The notes under the pieces were generated by a model. It was given only the letters and a program-made list of their open reading frames with translations, ran no database searches and was not told the origin of the DNA. From the NCBI RefSeq assembly GCF_033118175.1, contig NC_083692.1, positions 94,792,501 through 94,856,500 on the forward strand: a DNA stretch of 64,000 bases. Direction: 5' to 3'. The translations under genes and the position numbers were made by a program. Below are positions 32,700 through 45,195 of this stretch, one piece after another (position 1 is the stretch's first letter; each line of letters opens with the position of its first letter). The DNA comes from Dama dama. Its lineage: Eukaryota > Chordata > Mammalia > Artiodactyla > Cervidae.

Positions 32700-34150
32700 A
32701 CACAACTCTTCCTGATAAAAGAATAGCAGAGGGTGACATTCTCAGAGGCAAGACACTCGAGGCTTGTTCAAGGATCTGAAAATGGTGCTATGTGGTCAGA
32801 ACCTAGAACATGCACTTGGAGTGGCAAGAGTCAGGCTAGAAAAGGTTTCTTGGAACCACACAAGCTATGACTGGTCTCAGGAGCCACTAAATGGATTCAG
32901 ATTTTTTCCTAAGAGCAACAAGGAACTGTGGAAGGGCATCACATAATGGGCCGACATGGCCAGATTTACACTTTAGAAAAATCCCTTAGGCCATAGCAAG
33001 AATTAGAGGGAGACCAGGAGTATATGAGAGAGATGTTAGTGAAATAGGGAAAGAGGAATGGGATTCAAGAGGTATGGATAAATTTACAAAATATGTAGTG
33101 ACACAGATTAGATGAACTGAGGATGAGTATAGAGATGATCCTTGAGCCTGGAAGATCCCCTGGAGAAGGGAATGGCTACCCACTCCAGTATTCTTGCCTG
33201 GAGAATTCCATGGGCAGAGAAGCCTGGTGGGCTACAGTCCATGGGATCACAAAGAGTTGGGCAGGACTGGGTGACTAACACTTTTTAACTTTCATAGAAA
33301 TGAAGGGGGAAATGTAAACCAAAGAAATATCAGGTGTTCTGTTTGGACACCTTGGGGCAGCTGACATAGGAATACCTGGACAGTGGCAGTTTTAAGGTGG
33401 GCTTATAGACTTATGGGACATCTAGACAGAGGTGCCCAGTAAGCTTTTGTACAGGAAGTCTGAGACAGAGCTGGGCCAGGGACATTCACTTTGGAGGCAT
33501 CAGCATAGAGAAAGCATTGAAGCTAGAGGGATGTACAAAATGGGCCAGAGGGATGCACTGTATCCCACTTAAGAGTAGCCAGAACAGAATTCTGAGGAAC
33601 CTCAACATTTAAGGGACAGATGGAATGAGTCCTCATGAAGAAAAATAAGATGGAGTGACCAGAGGGGTGGGAGGAATACTCAGCTTGTGAATTGCCATGG
33701 AAGACTAGGAGGGGTGATGGATCAAAGTTATACTGTCAACAGTAGAAAGGTCAAGTATGGAAGCACAAAGGAGTTTTGGTGGATTCAAACTGTTGCTAAG
33801 GATGTTGTTGGACCCTTGATGAGGTCAGTCTGTGCAGGATGGTGGGCGTAGATGTTGGGTTGTGCTGGGCTCAGGAAGGAGAAGGAGGTGAGGGAATGAG
33901 GATGCAAGAGCAAGCACCTTCTTCAAGATCTTAGCTGTGTAAGGGAGTGAAGCTGCAGCTGGTGTGGGTTTGGAGGGTTGGGTGGTGGGTTTGTTTTTAA
34001 TCAGAAAGACTTTGAAAATTAAGCTATGTACTAAAGAATTAAGAAGAAAGGGAGAAATTAAAGTTGTGGGAGAGAGTAAGGATAGTCAGGTATGGTCCTG
34101 GAGGGGGAAAAAGAAGAGGAAATCCAGAGCATAGGTAAGGAAGAAGGTAT
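32700..34150 (-). mobile_element. L2 LINE, antisense, long remnant
   Basis: The order follows antisense L2 from the 3' part into ORF2: GATTTACACTTTAGAAAAAT, TCTAGACAGAGGTGCCCAGT, GGAGGCATCAGCATAGAGAA, TTCTGAGGAACCTCAACATT, TGTCAACAGTAGAAAGGTCA. In intact L2 this stretch encodes the CR1-type reverse transcriptase on the other strand. Here all frames are broken. A Bov SINE interrupts it at 33146-33292. Confidence 0.65.
33146..33292 (+). mobile_element. Bov-tA/Bov-A2 fragment
   Basis: Begins inside the SINE body (GGAAGATCCCCTGGAGAAGG) and ends GGTGACTAACACTTTTTAAC. The tRNA head is missing. Confidence 0.92.
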
Positions 34151-35281
34151 CACCCTTCACTATCAAGGGAGGGAAAGAGGAAGGGTATAGATGCAGGTCT
34201 AGAATCAGAGCTTTTGGCAAGTTCCTATCTAAAGCCTTCTATTTTTCCCCTGTGCAGTAGGAGGTGACGTTATCTGCCTTGAATGAGTGGGAGGTAGTGG
34301 GGTAAGAAATTTAAAAAGTGTGGAGAAATTTGAAATAACTGTCCTAGAGGGTGGGAGAGAGCTTACTCAGAAAGCTGGAAGCTCTGAGACCTCAGGTGGG
34401 GCTGAAGACATTGGATTTTCATGGCGCTTATCTTTGATGTGGTGGAGTTTCCTCCCACAGGACTCAGCAGCCTGGGTGTGGGCAGGGAGAAGTCAAATGG
34501 TGGGGTTCAGGAAAGGTTAGAACTTGTCTGGCAAGTGTGACAGAAGCACACTCGGTTCAGTGAGTTGAGGCTAATGAGGGATGTAAAAGTCATGAGTTTT
34601 AAGGTCCAGCCTTGTGGAGATAGAAGTGGAGACAAGAAAGAAGGATGACGAGAAGGAAGCCAAGACGTTGAGGGATTTGAGGTCTCTCTAACCCTAAAGA
34701 TCAGATGTGGTAGAAGAAATCACCTGAGAGTCTTGGAAAGATAAGAGGTTGTGTTCAGAAGGTTAGAAGCCTGAGCTGAATACTTCCTAAGAAAAAGAGC
34801 TCTAGGTCATGCAGAGATCAGAAACTCACCTTGGGAGTGAGTGAGTCAAGGGGAGAGAAGGTAGACATCACTGGCAAAAAGAGTATCTGAGGTGAAACCA
34901 AGGAGTTGGATCAGTTGGTGCCCATGAAGATGCTGGAATCAATTTGACACTGGTAGGACTGGGGGAGGGGAGCGGGAAAGTGGGAACCAGGAATCTGAGT
35001 CTTTAGGCAGAGAGAGAATGATGGGTGAGAGACCAGCAGTGAGGAGGAGTAAAAGACCATGAAGGACAGGAGTTTCATGTAAGGTTGAAGAGCTGTAATC
35101 TAAAAGTGGAAGAAAGGGGGATGGAGAAATGCTCAGCTTGGTTCCCACCTATGGAATGGACATCTAGGAGGGTGAGCCATCTTCACTTCGAGGGCTGCTG
35201 GGAAAGTGGTGGCTTCAGGAGAAACTGAATTCTCCACTAAAGAGGAAGATGGAACAGAGATTCATCAAAGAGGCTGTGTAT
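34151..35281. other. Purine-rich, probably old repeat-derived
   Basis: Scattered GGTAGAAG- and GAGACC-like blocks suggest continuation of antisense L2, but I cannot confirm it. No coding feature is seen. Confidence 0.3.
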
Positions 35282-37011
35282 ATATGGGGGTTTCCATATG
35301 TGCTAAGTCGATTCAGTTCAGTTCAGTCACTCAGTCATGTCCGACTCTTTCTGACCCCATGTACTGCAGCACACCAGGCCTCCCTGTCCATCACCAACAC
35401 CCGGAGTTTACCCAAACTCAACATTCATGGAGTCAGTGATGCCATCAAACCATCTCCTCCTCTGTCATTCCCTTCTCTTCCCACCCTCAATCTTTTCCAG
35501 CATCAGGGTCTTTTCAAATGAGTCAGTTCTTCACATCAGGTGGCCAAAGTATTGGAGTTTCAGCTTCAGCATCAGTTCTTCAAATGAATATTCAGGACTG
35601 GTTTCCTTTAGGATGGACTGGTTGGAACTCCTTGCAGTCTAAGGGACTCTCAAGAGTCTTCTCCAACACCACAGTTCAAAAGCATTAATTCTTCAGTGCT
35701 CAGCTTTCTTTATAGTCCAACTCTCACATCCATACATGACTACTAGGAAAACCATAGCTTTGACTAAATGGACCTTTGTCGGTAAAGTAATGTTTCTGCT
35801 TTTTAATATGCTGTCTAGGTTGGTCATAACTCTTCTACCAAGGAGCAAGAGTCTTTTAATTTCATGGCTTCAGTCACCATCTGCGGTGATTTTGGAGACC
35901 CCAAAAATAGTCAGCCACTGTTTCCCAATCTATTTGTCATGAAGTGATGGGACCAGATGCCATGATCTTAGTTTTCTGAATGTTGAGTTTTAAGCCCACA
36001 TTTTCACTCTCCTCTTTCACATTCATCAAGAGGCTCTTTAGTCCTTCTTCACTTTCTGCCATTATAGTGGTGTCATCTGCGTATCTGAGGTTACTGATAT
36101 TTCTCCCAGCAATCTTGATTCCAGCTTGTGTTTCATTCAGTCCAACATTTGGCATTATGTACTCTGCATATGTGTTAAAAAAGCAGGGTGGCAATATACA
36201 GCCTTGACGTATTCCTTTCCCGATTTAGAACCAGTCTGTTGTTCCATGTCCAGTTCTAACTGTTGCTTCCTGACCTGCATACAGATTTCTCAGAAGGCAG
36301 GTCAGGTGGTCTGGTATTCCCATCTCTTTAATAATTTTCCACAGTTTGTTCTGATCCATACAATCCAAGGCTTTGGCATATCAATAAAGCAGAAATAGAT
36401 GTTTTTCTGGAACTTTGGCTTTATCAATGATCCAAGGACATTGGCAATTTGACCTCTGGTTCCTCTGCCTTTTCTAAAACCAGCTTGAATATCTGGAAGT
36501 TCATGGTTCATATACTGTTGAAGCCTAGCTTAGAGAATTTTGAGTATTACTTTGCTAGCGTGTGAGATGAGTGCAATTGTGCAGTAGTTTGAGCATTCTT
36601 TGGCATTGCCTTTCTTTGGGATTGGGGTGAAAACTGACCTTTCCCAGTCCTGTGGCCACTGCTGAGTTTTCCAGATTTCCTGGCATATTGAGTGCAGGAC
36701 TTTCACAGCATCATCTTTGAGGATTTGAAATAGCTCAACTGGAATTCCATCACCTCCACTAGCTTTGATCGTAGTGATGCTTTCTAAGGCCCACTTGACT
36801 TCACATTCCAGTCTGGCTCTAGGTGAGTGATCACACCATTGTGATTATTTCGCTTGTGAAGATTTTTTTTGTACAGTTCTTCTGTGCATTCTTGCCACCT
36901 CTTCTTAATATCTTCTGCTTCTGTTAGGTCCGTACCATTTCTGTCCTTTATTTTTCCCGTCTTTCTATGAAAATTTCCCTTGGCATCTCTAATTTTCTTG
37001 AAGAGATCTCT

Positions 37012-37278
37012 GCTGCTGCTGCTAAGTCACTTCAGTCGTGTCCGACTCTGTGTGACCCCATAGACAGCAGCCCATCAGGCTCCCCCGTCCCTGGGATTCT
37101 CCAGGCAAGAACACTGGAGTGGGCTGCATTTTCCTTCTCTAATGCATGAAACTGAAAAGTGAAAGTGAAGTCGCTCAGTCGTGTCCGACTCTTAGCGACC
37201 CCATGGACTGCGGCCTACCAGGCTCCTGTGTCCATGGGATTTTCCAGGCAAGAGTACTGGAGTGGGTTGCCATTGTCT
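37012..37278 (-). mobile_element. Dimeric Bov-A2 SINE nested in BovB
   Basis: Two tandem antisense Bov-A units, each with GTCGTGTCCGACTC and CAGGCAAGA, joined at GAAAAGTGAAAGTGAAGTCG. A (GCT)n run lies at the left end. BovB sequence resumes on the right at TCTTTCCCATTCTATTG. Confidence 0.93.
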
Positions 37279-39406
37279 TTCCCATTCTATTGTTTTCCTC
37301 TTGCATTGATCACTGAGGAAGGCTTACTTATCTCTCCTTGCTATTCTTTGGGACCTTGAAGGTATATTCAAATATAGCTTATCGCACCAGGACCCAGAGA
37401 CCCCACAGAGACTGAGAGAGAACTGTGTTTGAGTGTCTCCTGTGGAGGTACAGGTCAGAGGTGGACTGCTGCAGGGGCAGGGGCTCTGGGTGCAGTAGAC
37501 CTGGGTATGACACAAATCCTCTTAGAGGAGGTCGCCATTAACCCCACCATAGAGCCTCCAGAACTTACACAGGACTGGGGAAACTGACCCTTGGAGGGCA
37601 CAAACAGAACCTTGTGTGCACCAGGACCCAGGAGAAAGGAGCAGTGACCCCACGAGAGACTGACCCAGACTCGCCCATGACTGTTCACGAGTCTCTAGCA
37701 GAGGTGTGGGTTGGGGGTGGCCTGCTGCAGGGTCCAGAGCACTTAGTGGTGTGTGCATGGGACCTTTTGAAGGAGGTCATCATTATCTTCATTACCTCCA
37801 CCATAGTTTGGTCTCAAGTCAAATCAAAACCCTGCCCTTCAAGAGAAAATTGTACTAAACATTTACTGAGCATGGCCCTGCCCATCAGAAGACCCAGTTT
37901 CCCCCTCAGTGAGTCTCTCCCACCAGGAAGCTCCCATAAGTCTCTTACCCTTCTCCATCACAGGGCAGACAGACTGAAAACCACAATCACAGAGAACTAA
38001 CCAATCTGATCACATGGACCACACCCTTGGCTAACTCATTGAAATTATGAGTCATGCCATGTAGGGCCACCCAAGATGGAGAGGTCATGGCGGAGAGTTC
38101 TGACAAAACGTGGTCCACTGGAGAAGGGAAGGGCAAACCACTTCAGTATTCTTGCCTTGAGAACCCCATGAATAGTACGAAAAGGCAAAAAGATAGGACA
38201 CTGAAAGATGAACTCCCCAGGTCGGTAGGTGCCCAATATGCTACTAGAGATCAGTGGAGAAATAACTCCAGAAAGCTTGAAGAGATGGAACCAAAGCAAA
38301 AACAACAATCCAGTTGTGGATGTGACTGGTGATGGAAGTAAAGTCCAATCCTATAAAGAGCAGTATTGGATAGGAACCTGGAATGTTAGGTTCATGAATC
38401 ATGGCAAATTGGAAGTGGTCAAATGGAAATGGCAAGAGTGAATGTCAACGTTTTAAGAACTAGTGAACTAAAATGGACCAGAATGGGTGAATTTAGCTCA
38501 GATGACCATTATATCTACTACTGTCGGCAAGAATCCCTTAAAAGAAATGGAATATCTATCATAGTCAACAAAAGAGTCTGAAATGCAGTACTCAGGTTCA
38601 GTCTCAAAAGCGACGGAATGATCTTTCTTTGTTTCCAAGGCAAAACATTCAATATCACAGTAATCCAAGTCTATGCCCCAACAAGTAATGCTGAAGAAGC
38701 TGAAGTTGAATGGTCCTATGAAGACCTATAAGACTTTTTGGAATTAAACACCCAAAAAAGATGTCCTTTTCATTATAGGGGACTGGAAAGCAAAAGTAGG
38801 AAGTCAAGAGATACCTGGAGTAACAGGCATATTTGGTCTTGGAGTACAAAAGGAAGCAGGGCAAAAGCTAACAGACTTTTGCCAAGAGAATGCACTAGTC
38901 ATAGAAAACTCCCTCTTCCAACAACACAAGAGAAGACTCTACACATGGACATCACCAGATGGTCAATACCGAAATCAGATTGATTATATTCCTTGCAGTC
39001 AAAAATGGAGAAGCTCTATACAGTCAGCAAAAACAAGACCGGGAGCTGACTGTGGCTCAGATCATGAACTCCTTATTGCCGAATTCAGACGTAAATTGAA
39101 GAAAGTGGGGGGAAAACCACTAGACCATTCAGGTATGACCTAAATCAAATCCCTTTTGATTATACAGTGGAAGTGAGAAATAGATTCAAGGGATTGGATC
39201 TGATAGAGTGCCTGAAGAAGTATGGACAGAGGTTTGTGACATAGTACAGGAGGCAGGGATCAAAACCATCCCCAAGAAAAAGAAATGTAAAAAGGCAAAG
39301 TGGTTGTCTGAGGATGGTGTACAAAGAGCTATGAAAAGAAGAGAAGCAAAACGCAAAGGAGAAAAGGAAAGATATACTCATTTGAACGCAGAGTTCCAAA
39401 GAATAA

Positions 39407-39637
39407 CAAGTCGTTTCAGTCCTGTCCAACTCTGCAACCCCAGAACTGGTGGTCGACTTTGCAGAACTGGCGTCTGCCAAGCTCCTCTGTCCATGTGCTT
39501 TTCCAGGCAAGAATATTGGGGGTGGTTGCCATGCTCTCCTCGAGGGGATCTTCCCGACCCAGGGATCAAACCCCTGTCCCTTATATCTCCTGAATTGGCA
39601 GACGGGTTCTTTACCATTAGTGCTATCTGGGAAGTGC
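39407..39637 (-). mobile_element. Bov-tA SINE at the edge of BovB
   Basis: Antisense: ACAAGTCGTTTCAGTCCTGT, CCAGGCAAGAATATTGGGGG, head at right CATTAGTGCTATCTGGGAAG. More diverged than its neighbours. Confidence 0.88.
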
Positions 39638-39649
39638 ATATGGAGGTTT

Positions 39650-39936
39650 ATTTCCTCTGAAAAGAGGATACCAGAGACATTTCAAGAAAGATTTGTGAAG
39701 GAGGAGAGTGGCGGGATTTTAGTTCTGGAGAGAAAAGGCACAGTACAGAGTGTGACAATGACAACAACAACAACTTTAACAAAACAGCAACATCTAATAT
39801 TAACCTATCAAGGGCCACTCAACAAGTATTTTTCAGGGCACCTGTCTTCTAGGTACTGCTGTTACAGTGGTGCAGACAATGTGTCCTACCTCTTTGAAGT
39901 TACCTTCTAATAAAGGAGAAAGACAATAAATGCACA

Positions 39937-39971
<35 letters not shown>

Positions 39972-40270
39972 TGTGTGATAATTTCAATAGCAACAAATGT
40001 TATGAACAAAAGCAGAAGTAAACATAAACTACGGATAAGATGGTAGAAAGTGAAGGACCTTGATACTCTAGATATGAGAGGATCGGTAGCATTTGATCAT
40101 GGACCTGAATGAAAGGAGAGATGCATAGGGCAGATATCAAAGGTGGTGGATCCCAGACAGTGGAAACATCAAGCATGAAATCTTTGATACAATAAATTCT
40201 TGCTATGTTCAAGGAAAAGCAAGGAGGTTGGTATGACTTGAGAGTAAAGAATAAGGGATAGGTAGATGAT
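39650..40270 (-). mobile_element. Probable L2 remnant containing a GT repeat
   Basis: CTCAACAAGTATTTTTCAGG, TCTAGGTACTGCTG and AAGGAGAAAGACAATAAATG follow antisense L2. After the GT repeat, L2-like purine-rich blocks continue. Diverged. Confidence 0.5.
39937..39977. repeat. (GT)n microsatellite
   Basis: About 20 GT units with one GTA interruption near 39964. Confidence 0.95.
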
Positions 40271-40274
40271 AAAT

Positions 40275-41216
40275 AGACTGGTTCCAAACAGGAAAAGGAG
40301 TACATCAAGGCTGTATATTGTCACCCTGCTTATTTAACTTATATGCAGAATACACCATGAGAAACGCTGGGCTGGAAGAAGCACAAGCTGGAATCAAGAT
40401 TGTTGGGAGAAATATCAATAACCTCAGATATGCAGATGACACCACCCTTATGGCAGAAAGTGAAGAGGAACTAAAAAGCCTCTTGATGAAAGTGAAAGAG
40501 GAGGGTGAAGTTGGCTTAAAGCTTAACATTCAGAAAACTAAGATCATGGCATCTGGTCCCATCACCTCATGGGAAATAGATGGGGAGACAGTGGAAACAG
40601 CGTCAGACTTTATTTTTATGGGCTCCAAATTCACTGCGGATGGTGACTGCAGCCATGAAATGAAAAGACGCTTAATCCTTGGAAGGAAAGTTATGACCAA
40701 CCTAGACAGCATATTAAAAAGCAGAGACATTACTTTGCCAACAAAGGTCCATCTGGTCAAGGCTATGGTTTTTCCAGTGGTCATGTATGGATGTGAGAGT
40801 TGGACTATAAAGAAAGCTGAGCGCCGAAAAATTGATGCTTTTGAACGGTGGTGTTGGAGAAAACTCTTGAGAGTCCCTTGGACTGCAAGGAGACCCAACC
40901 AATCCATCCTAAAAGAGATCAGTCCTGGGTGTTCATTGGAAGGACTGATGCTGAAGTTGAAGCTCCAGTACTTTGGCCACCTCATGCGAAGAGTTGACTC
41001 ATTGGAAAAGACCCTGATGCTGGGAGGGATTGGGGGCAGGAGGAGAAGGGGATGACAGAGGATGAGATGGCTGGATGGCATCACCGACTTGATGGGCATG
41101 AGTTTGGGTAAACTCCGGGAATTGGTAATGGACAGGGAGGCCTGGCGTGCTGCGATTCATGGGGTCACAAAGAGTCGGACTCGACTGAGTGACTGAACTG
41201 AACTGAACTGCACTGA
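40275..41216 (+). mobile_element. BovB 3' half with a 245-codon open frame
   Basis: A separate 5'-truncated BovB, starting in RT motif B (AGACTGGTTCCAAACAGGAA) and ending CTGAACTGAACTGAACTGCA. A single frame at 40318-41055 carries the YADD motif (NNLRYADDTTLMAESEE), a VMYGCESWTIKKAERRK segment and LMLKLKLQYFGHLMRR. A stop after GGRRRRG ends it. It lacks the endonuclease and RT motif A. It is the best-preserved BovB coding segment in the window. Confidence 0.95.
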
Positions 41217-41227
41217 ATGGTAAGCAA

Positions 41228-41448
41228 GTGGCTTCCTAGTTGGCATTAGTGTTAAAGAATCTGCTTGCCAATGCAGGAGGAGTAAGAGGCGCAAGTTCAA
41301 TCCCTGGGTTGGGAAGATCCCCTGGAGGTGGGCACAGCAACCCATTCCAGTATTTTGCTTGGAGAATCCCATGGACAGAGGAGCCTGGTGAGCTATAGTC
41401 CAGAGGGTCTCACAGAGTTGCATACTAAGCAACTTAGCATGCACACAC
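41228..41448 (+). mobile_element. Bov-tA SINE, diverged
   Basis: GTGGCTTCCTAGTTGGCATT head, GTTCAATCCCTGGGTTGGGA, CCCATGGACAGAGGAGCCTG and an end with a CACACACA run. Confidence 0.88.
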
Positions 41449-43224
41449 ACAGTCTGGTCACAAGCCCTCCATTTTAATAATTTAATCATACTGTTGAAGA
41501 CCATTGAGTTGAAACTTGAAACAAGGCCACAGCATGTCCCAGTCCAAGGGGGAGCTGTTCACATCACATCTATATAAATGTTCCTCCCTGGAATTGTGCA
41601 GTGCACAACCTATACAACCTTCCATAGCAGCCCTGTTTCTGAGTGCCAGATAAGTTCAACCAACATTTCCTATACACCTGTTTTCTGCTAAGAACCAGTC
41701 TATATACTTACCTGCATGTCATTTCATAACAAGAGCTTCCTAAATATATATGTTTGGTTACCTGGTTGTGCATTAAGCAGAGCTCATTGCCATAGAGTTT
41801 TCTGGTCAACCATATCCTGCCCTAGCAGAAAGGGCTTTGCTCTTTTGAAAACATACCAGCTCTTAGGACCCAGCTAAATACCTTTCAGTGCCCACATCTG
41901 TACTCTTGCTTCCATTGCTAGTTGGAACAGAGACAAATTTCCTCCCCATCTCAGTCTAACTGAACATGCCATGCACAAAAGACTTTGACAATGCCATCTT
42001 GCCACTTTCCCCTCTTCTGTTTGGATAATTGCATTGTCAAGAATTACTTATCATACATTTAACACTTAATACCTATTTATTATGAGTTCATGTAACTGCT
42101 ATTTAAAGAATAATCCGTGCTAACTCCCTTCTACCCCATTTGATGCCACTCTGATTCTGTAATTGCTAGTTTCTGCGATATTATGCCACAAAACCTGAAA
42201 GCATAATTGGTTGTTTCATTCCAGACAATACGTTTTCAAGATGCTTAAAGATTTACTGACAGATTTGAAGGGGAGCAGAGGCAGTCAGGCAAGCATGCTC
42301 ACAGCAGGCTGGTCTTGCAGAGTAATTTATGCAGGAACCATAGGAGACTACAGAGGGTAAAATTGCTTCAAATAAATGAAAGGGAGGGGGAACACGGTGC
42401 TTTTGTATAGACCCTTTGTTTTAAGTTTTCACCAGCTGGCAGTGCTTTTTATTGGAGTTAATCAGCCCCAAATCTAGGAAGAGTGTAAAGCAGCAATGTG
42501 AAAAATCTCACTTCAACACAGGGTGCATTCCGGACCTGAGGACTGATTGTGGCTTTGGGGTGGGGTCCCCAGGTTGGTCTCTGCCAGCCTGCCTTCCCTC
42601 CCCCAACATGGTTTTAGCTCTCTTAGTTCTCCTGTCCTGAAGTTTCCTTATGCTCATTTGTCCCAGGATTCTTGTTCTTTGAGCAAAGTGTTGGAGGCAG
42701 ATATGTGAACCCTCTCATAACTCACACAACCACCCACCTGCCCCCTCCCTCCCCGCTTTTCTTCCTTCCTTTTTTCTTTTTTTTTTTCCTTCCTTTTTTC
42801 TTTCTCCCCTCCCTCCTCCCCACCCTCCCTTCCTGTTGTTGACTTCTACTCTAAGACGGTCCTCTGAGGTACCCATAGTCTTCCAGAGGGAACAGAGAGT
42901 GAGAGAAAATTATGATAGAGGGTGCTAAGACCTACTGTAGAGGGAGGTGGGCCCCAGCAAGACTCTGCACCCTGCCTGGGAATTCCAGAGTTGTGCAGCC
43001 CAGCTCGGAGTCAGGACTCCGCCCCAGCTGACCTCCACTGACACACCTCTCTGACCAGTGTCACATTAAAGCCATCAGTCCTGTAGGCTGGAGAGGCCTT
43101 CAGCAGAGTTAAACTCATCTGGTTCAGAGCTCCATGACCTAACTCACCCCACTGGGGAGGCGTTCATGATTTGCCTTGGGGGGTATATGTTTCTTCTGGT
43201 AATCAATAAACGGATAAGTCATAA
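41449..43224. other. Mostly unclassified DNA
   Basis: No recognised exon or RNA. A pyrimidine tract occupies 42740-42835. The rest resembles neither ruminant nor old repeats clearly. Confidence 0.4.
42740..42835. repeat. Pyrimidine-rich low-complexity tract
   Basis: Nearly continuous C/T (TTCTTCCTTCCTTTTTTCTT and CCCCTCCCTCCTCCCC blocks) on plus, with mirror-like symmetry around TTTTTTTTT. Confidence 0.85.
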
Positions 43225-43465
43225 ATTACATATTGAGCATCTGTGTCAGGTCCTGTGACAGATGCTGATAAGGGCACAAAGGATCAGCCAGGGTCCTACT
43301 GCCCTAGAGCTTTTGTTCTGCATGCAGATAGAAAAACTGTGCACCTTTGTTTTCTTGTCTGTAAGGTGGAGAATAAAATGGCTTCTCCCTCATTAATGAA
43401 CTGAAAAAGAGAAGGAATACAAAATACAAAGTATAATGCCTTTTTAATAGAGAGAGGACAACAAA
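43225..43465. mobile_element. Possible L2/MIR remnants
   Basis: ATTGAGCATCTGTGTCAGGT resembles antisense L2. TTTTCTTGTCTGTAAGGTGG resembles sense MIR. Both are weak. Confidence 0.4.
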
Positions 43466-44680
43466 TGTTAGCTCTTATTATTATTTAGCTGGAAATACAG
43501 CTAATTATGATTGGAAAGACCACAGGAATTGCTATAGGGCTACGGAAGAGCAGAGATCTCTGCCCGTATGTTTTGCCAGGGTCTCATGCATGAGGTCACA
43601 TAGTGCCCACTCAGGGCTACCCCCCGGGGCGATGCTCCTGGTGGGGGTTCCTGAGCCAGAAGGTTATCAGGGGGCAGTGAGCTAAGGAAGGGAGAAGAGA
43701 TCAGAAACCAAGGCTTGGAGCCAGGCTCAGTGGTCAGTGGGTGCTTGGAGGCTGGGAAAGGGCTGGAACTGATCCACCAGTCTGCACAGGATTTGAACAT
43801 CGAGGCCTAGAGGGGGTGCAAGTGGTTTGACAGTTTGGAGGCCACATTTGTAAATATTAAGTCTAGAGTGGGATTTCCTTTTCCCCCTTTTCTGGAAAAG
43901 TTGTATGGGATGGGGATAAAACTTTAAAGAGGTTCAAAGATGCTTGAAGCTGTTTTTTTTTAATTTTATTTTTTCTTTAGATCCTGGCAGCCTAACATAA
44001 ATGGAACAGACATACAAAAACAAAAATTCTAGGTTATAAGTGGAAGGAGCCAAGAAATGAAGGGGAGTGAAAAGATTGTATCTAGAAACCTCAGTTGAAA
44101 AGGCTGCTGGGCATAAAACATAGCTCTGAGTTTCCTGGCAGCCACGGAGAAGAGGGAAACAGGGTGGATTATACAGTTCTCACTGCCTAGTGGTAAGAGG
44201 GTCCCACTGGGGCCCTTTGAAGTAATGAAGGGGATTTTCATGGCTGAGCATCACAGGCATCAAAAACTGAGACATGAGTGAGATCACAAAAAGAAAGAGG
44301 TCAGGTGCAGGAACCACATTCCCGAGAGGCAGAATGAGTAGTAAGAGGGCAGAGAGCTGAAAAGGCTGGGTGGGATGCTTACTGTAAGACCCCCACTAGA
44401 GCTCTGGTTGATGGGCAGCTATGGAGTCCTAGGGGCACCAACAGAGACAGGAGAATGAGGGTACCTGTAAAGGCTGGGTTTAGTGAATGTCCTTTTCTGC
44501 ATAGGTGTCCTCTGGGCCCTGCTGGTGGCAATGAATTGGTTCTGAAAGAGGCAGGATGCCAGTGAAAATGGAAGTTCTAGTATTGCAGCAGAAACAAGCT
44601 TTTCCTGGTCCTGAGCTCTAGAAAGTTTGTCAGGAAGGTCTTCATAAATAGAGTACCAAGTGACAAAATGGGTGATAGTT
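43466..44680. other. Unclassified DNA
   Basis: No recognised gene or repeat. A minus-strand open frame (43540-43800) resembles no known protein. Confidence 0.4.
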
Positions 44681-45060
44681 TCACTCATTCACTCATTCAC
44701 TTATCCATTCATTCAAAGACCATTTCTTAAGTCCCTACTGAGTGGGGTTCAGTCTAACCCCAGAAAACACTGATGGCCTCCTCAGACAGCTGCTGCATTG
44801 CCATTTCACTGTGGAAGCAATGCTTTGGGGTGTTGGGTACCACATCAGAGCACCCCATCTTCCTTCTACCACCCGATTTTCCCTATGCTTCAGAGAGAAC
44901 TAACCACTTGGAGTGCTAATGGGGTCACACTGCCCTGCTTTCAGAATAAACTATTTGATTGAATCTCAGCATGTAAGTTGAGAAGACTAAGATGACTCCC
45001 TGCCTTTAAAGAGGTAATAGAGTCATTGAGGGGACAAGATAAATGAATGTCTGTTTTTAG
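44681..45060 (-). mobile_element. Possible L2 3' remnant with an (ATTC)n start
   Basis: CACTCATTCACTTATCCATT then CCCTACTGAGTG resembles the antisense L2 terminus. A similar block (TCCCTGCCTTTAAAGAGGTA) lies near 44997-45016. Confidence 0.4.
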
Positions 45061-45195
45061 TACCAATGAAGGAGCTGCTAGAAAGCTCAGTGGAAACCCC
45101 AGGAGGGCCTTGCTACATATACACATATACATGTTATACATCTGGACTCAGGCCTGTGAGTGGGAAAGGTGTCTCTGTGTGGTAAGGATAATACA

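Larger units (their letters stand above)
35294..39637 (-). mobile_element. BovB LINE with inverted 5' half reaching its 5' end
   Basis: 35309-37352 is antisense BovB from the linker to the 3' tail; on minus, RT motif C reads RYADDTTIMAE near 36090-36060. 37383-39406 is sense BovB from the 5'UTR (CGCACCAGGACCCAGAGACC) through the endonuclease (WTSPDGQYRNQIDY-like at ~38945, GADCGSDHELLIA at ~39046) to the same linker motif GCAGAGTTCCAAAGAATA at which the antisense half begins. On the minus strand this is [inverted 5' half][3' half], the product expected of twin priming. ATATGGGGGTTT (35282-35293) and ATATGGAGGTTT (39638-39649) match at 11 of 12 bases. All frames are broken. SINEs interrupt it at 37012-37278 and sit at its right edge. 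Confidence 0.8.

Noticed and set aside
35294..39637. Two independent BovB copies in head-to-head orientation
   Set aside because: Both halves break at the same BovB position and near-matching flanks bracket the pair. One inverted insertion is simpler, though not proven.
40530..41099. 189-codon open frame on minus
   Set aside because: Antisense shadow of the BovB frame at 40318-41055.
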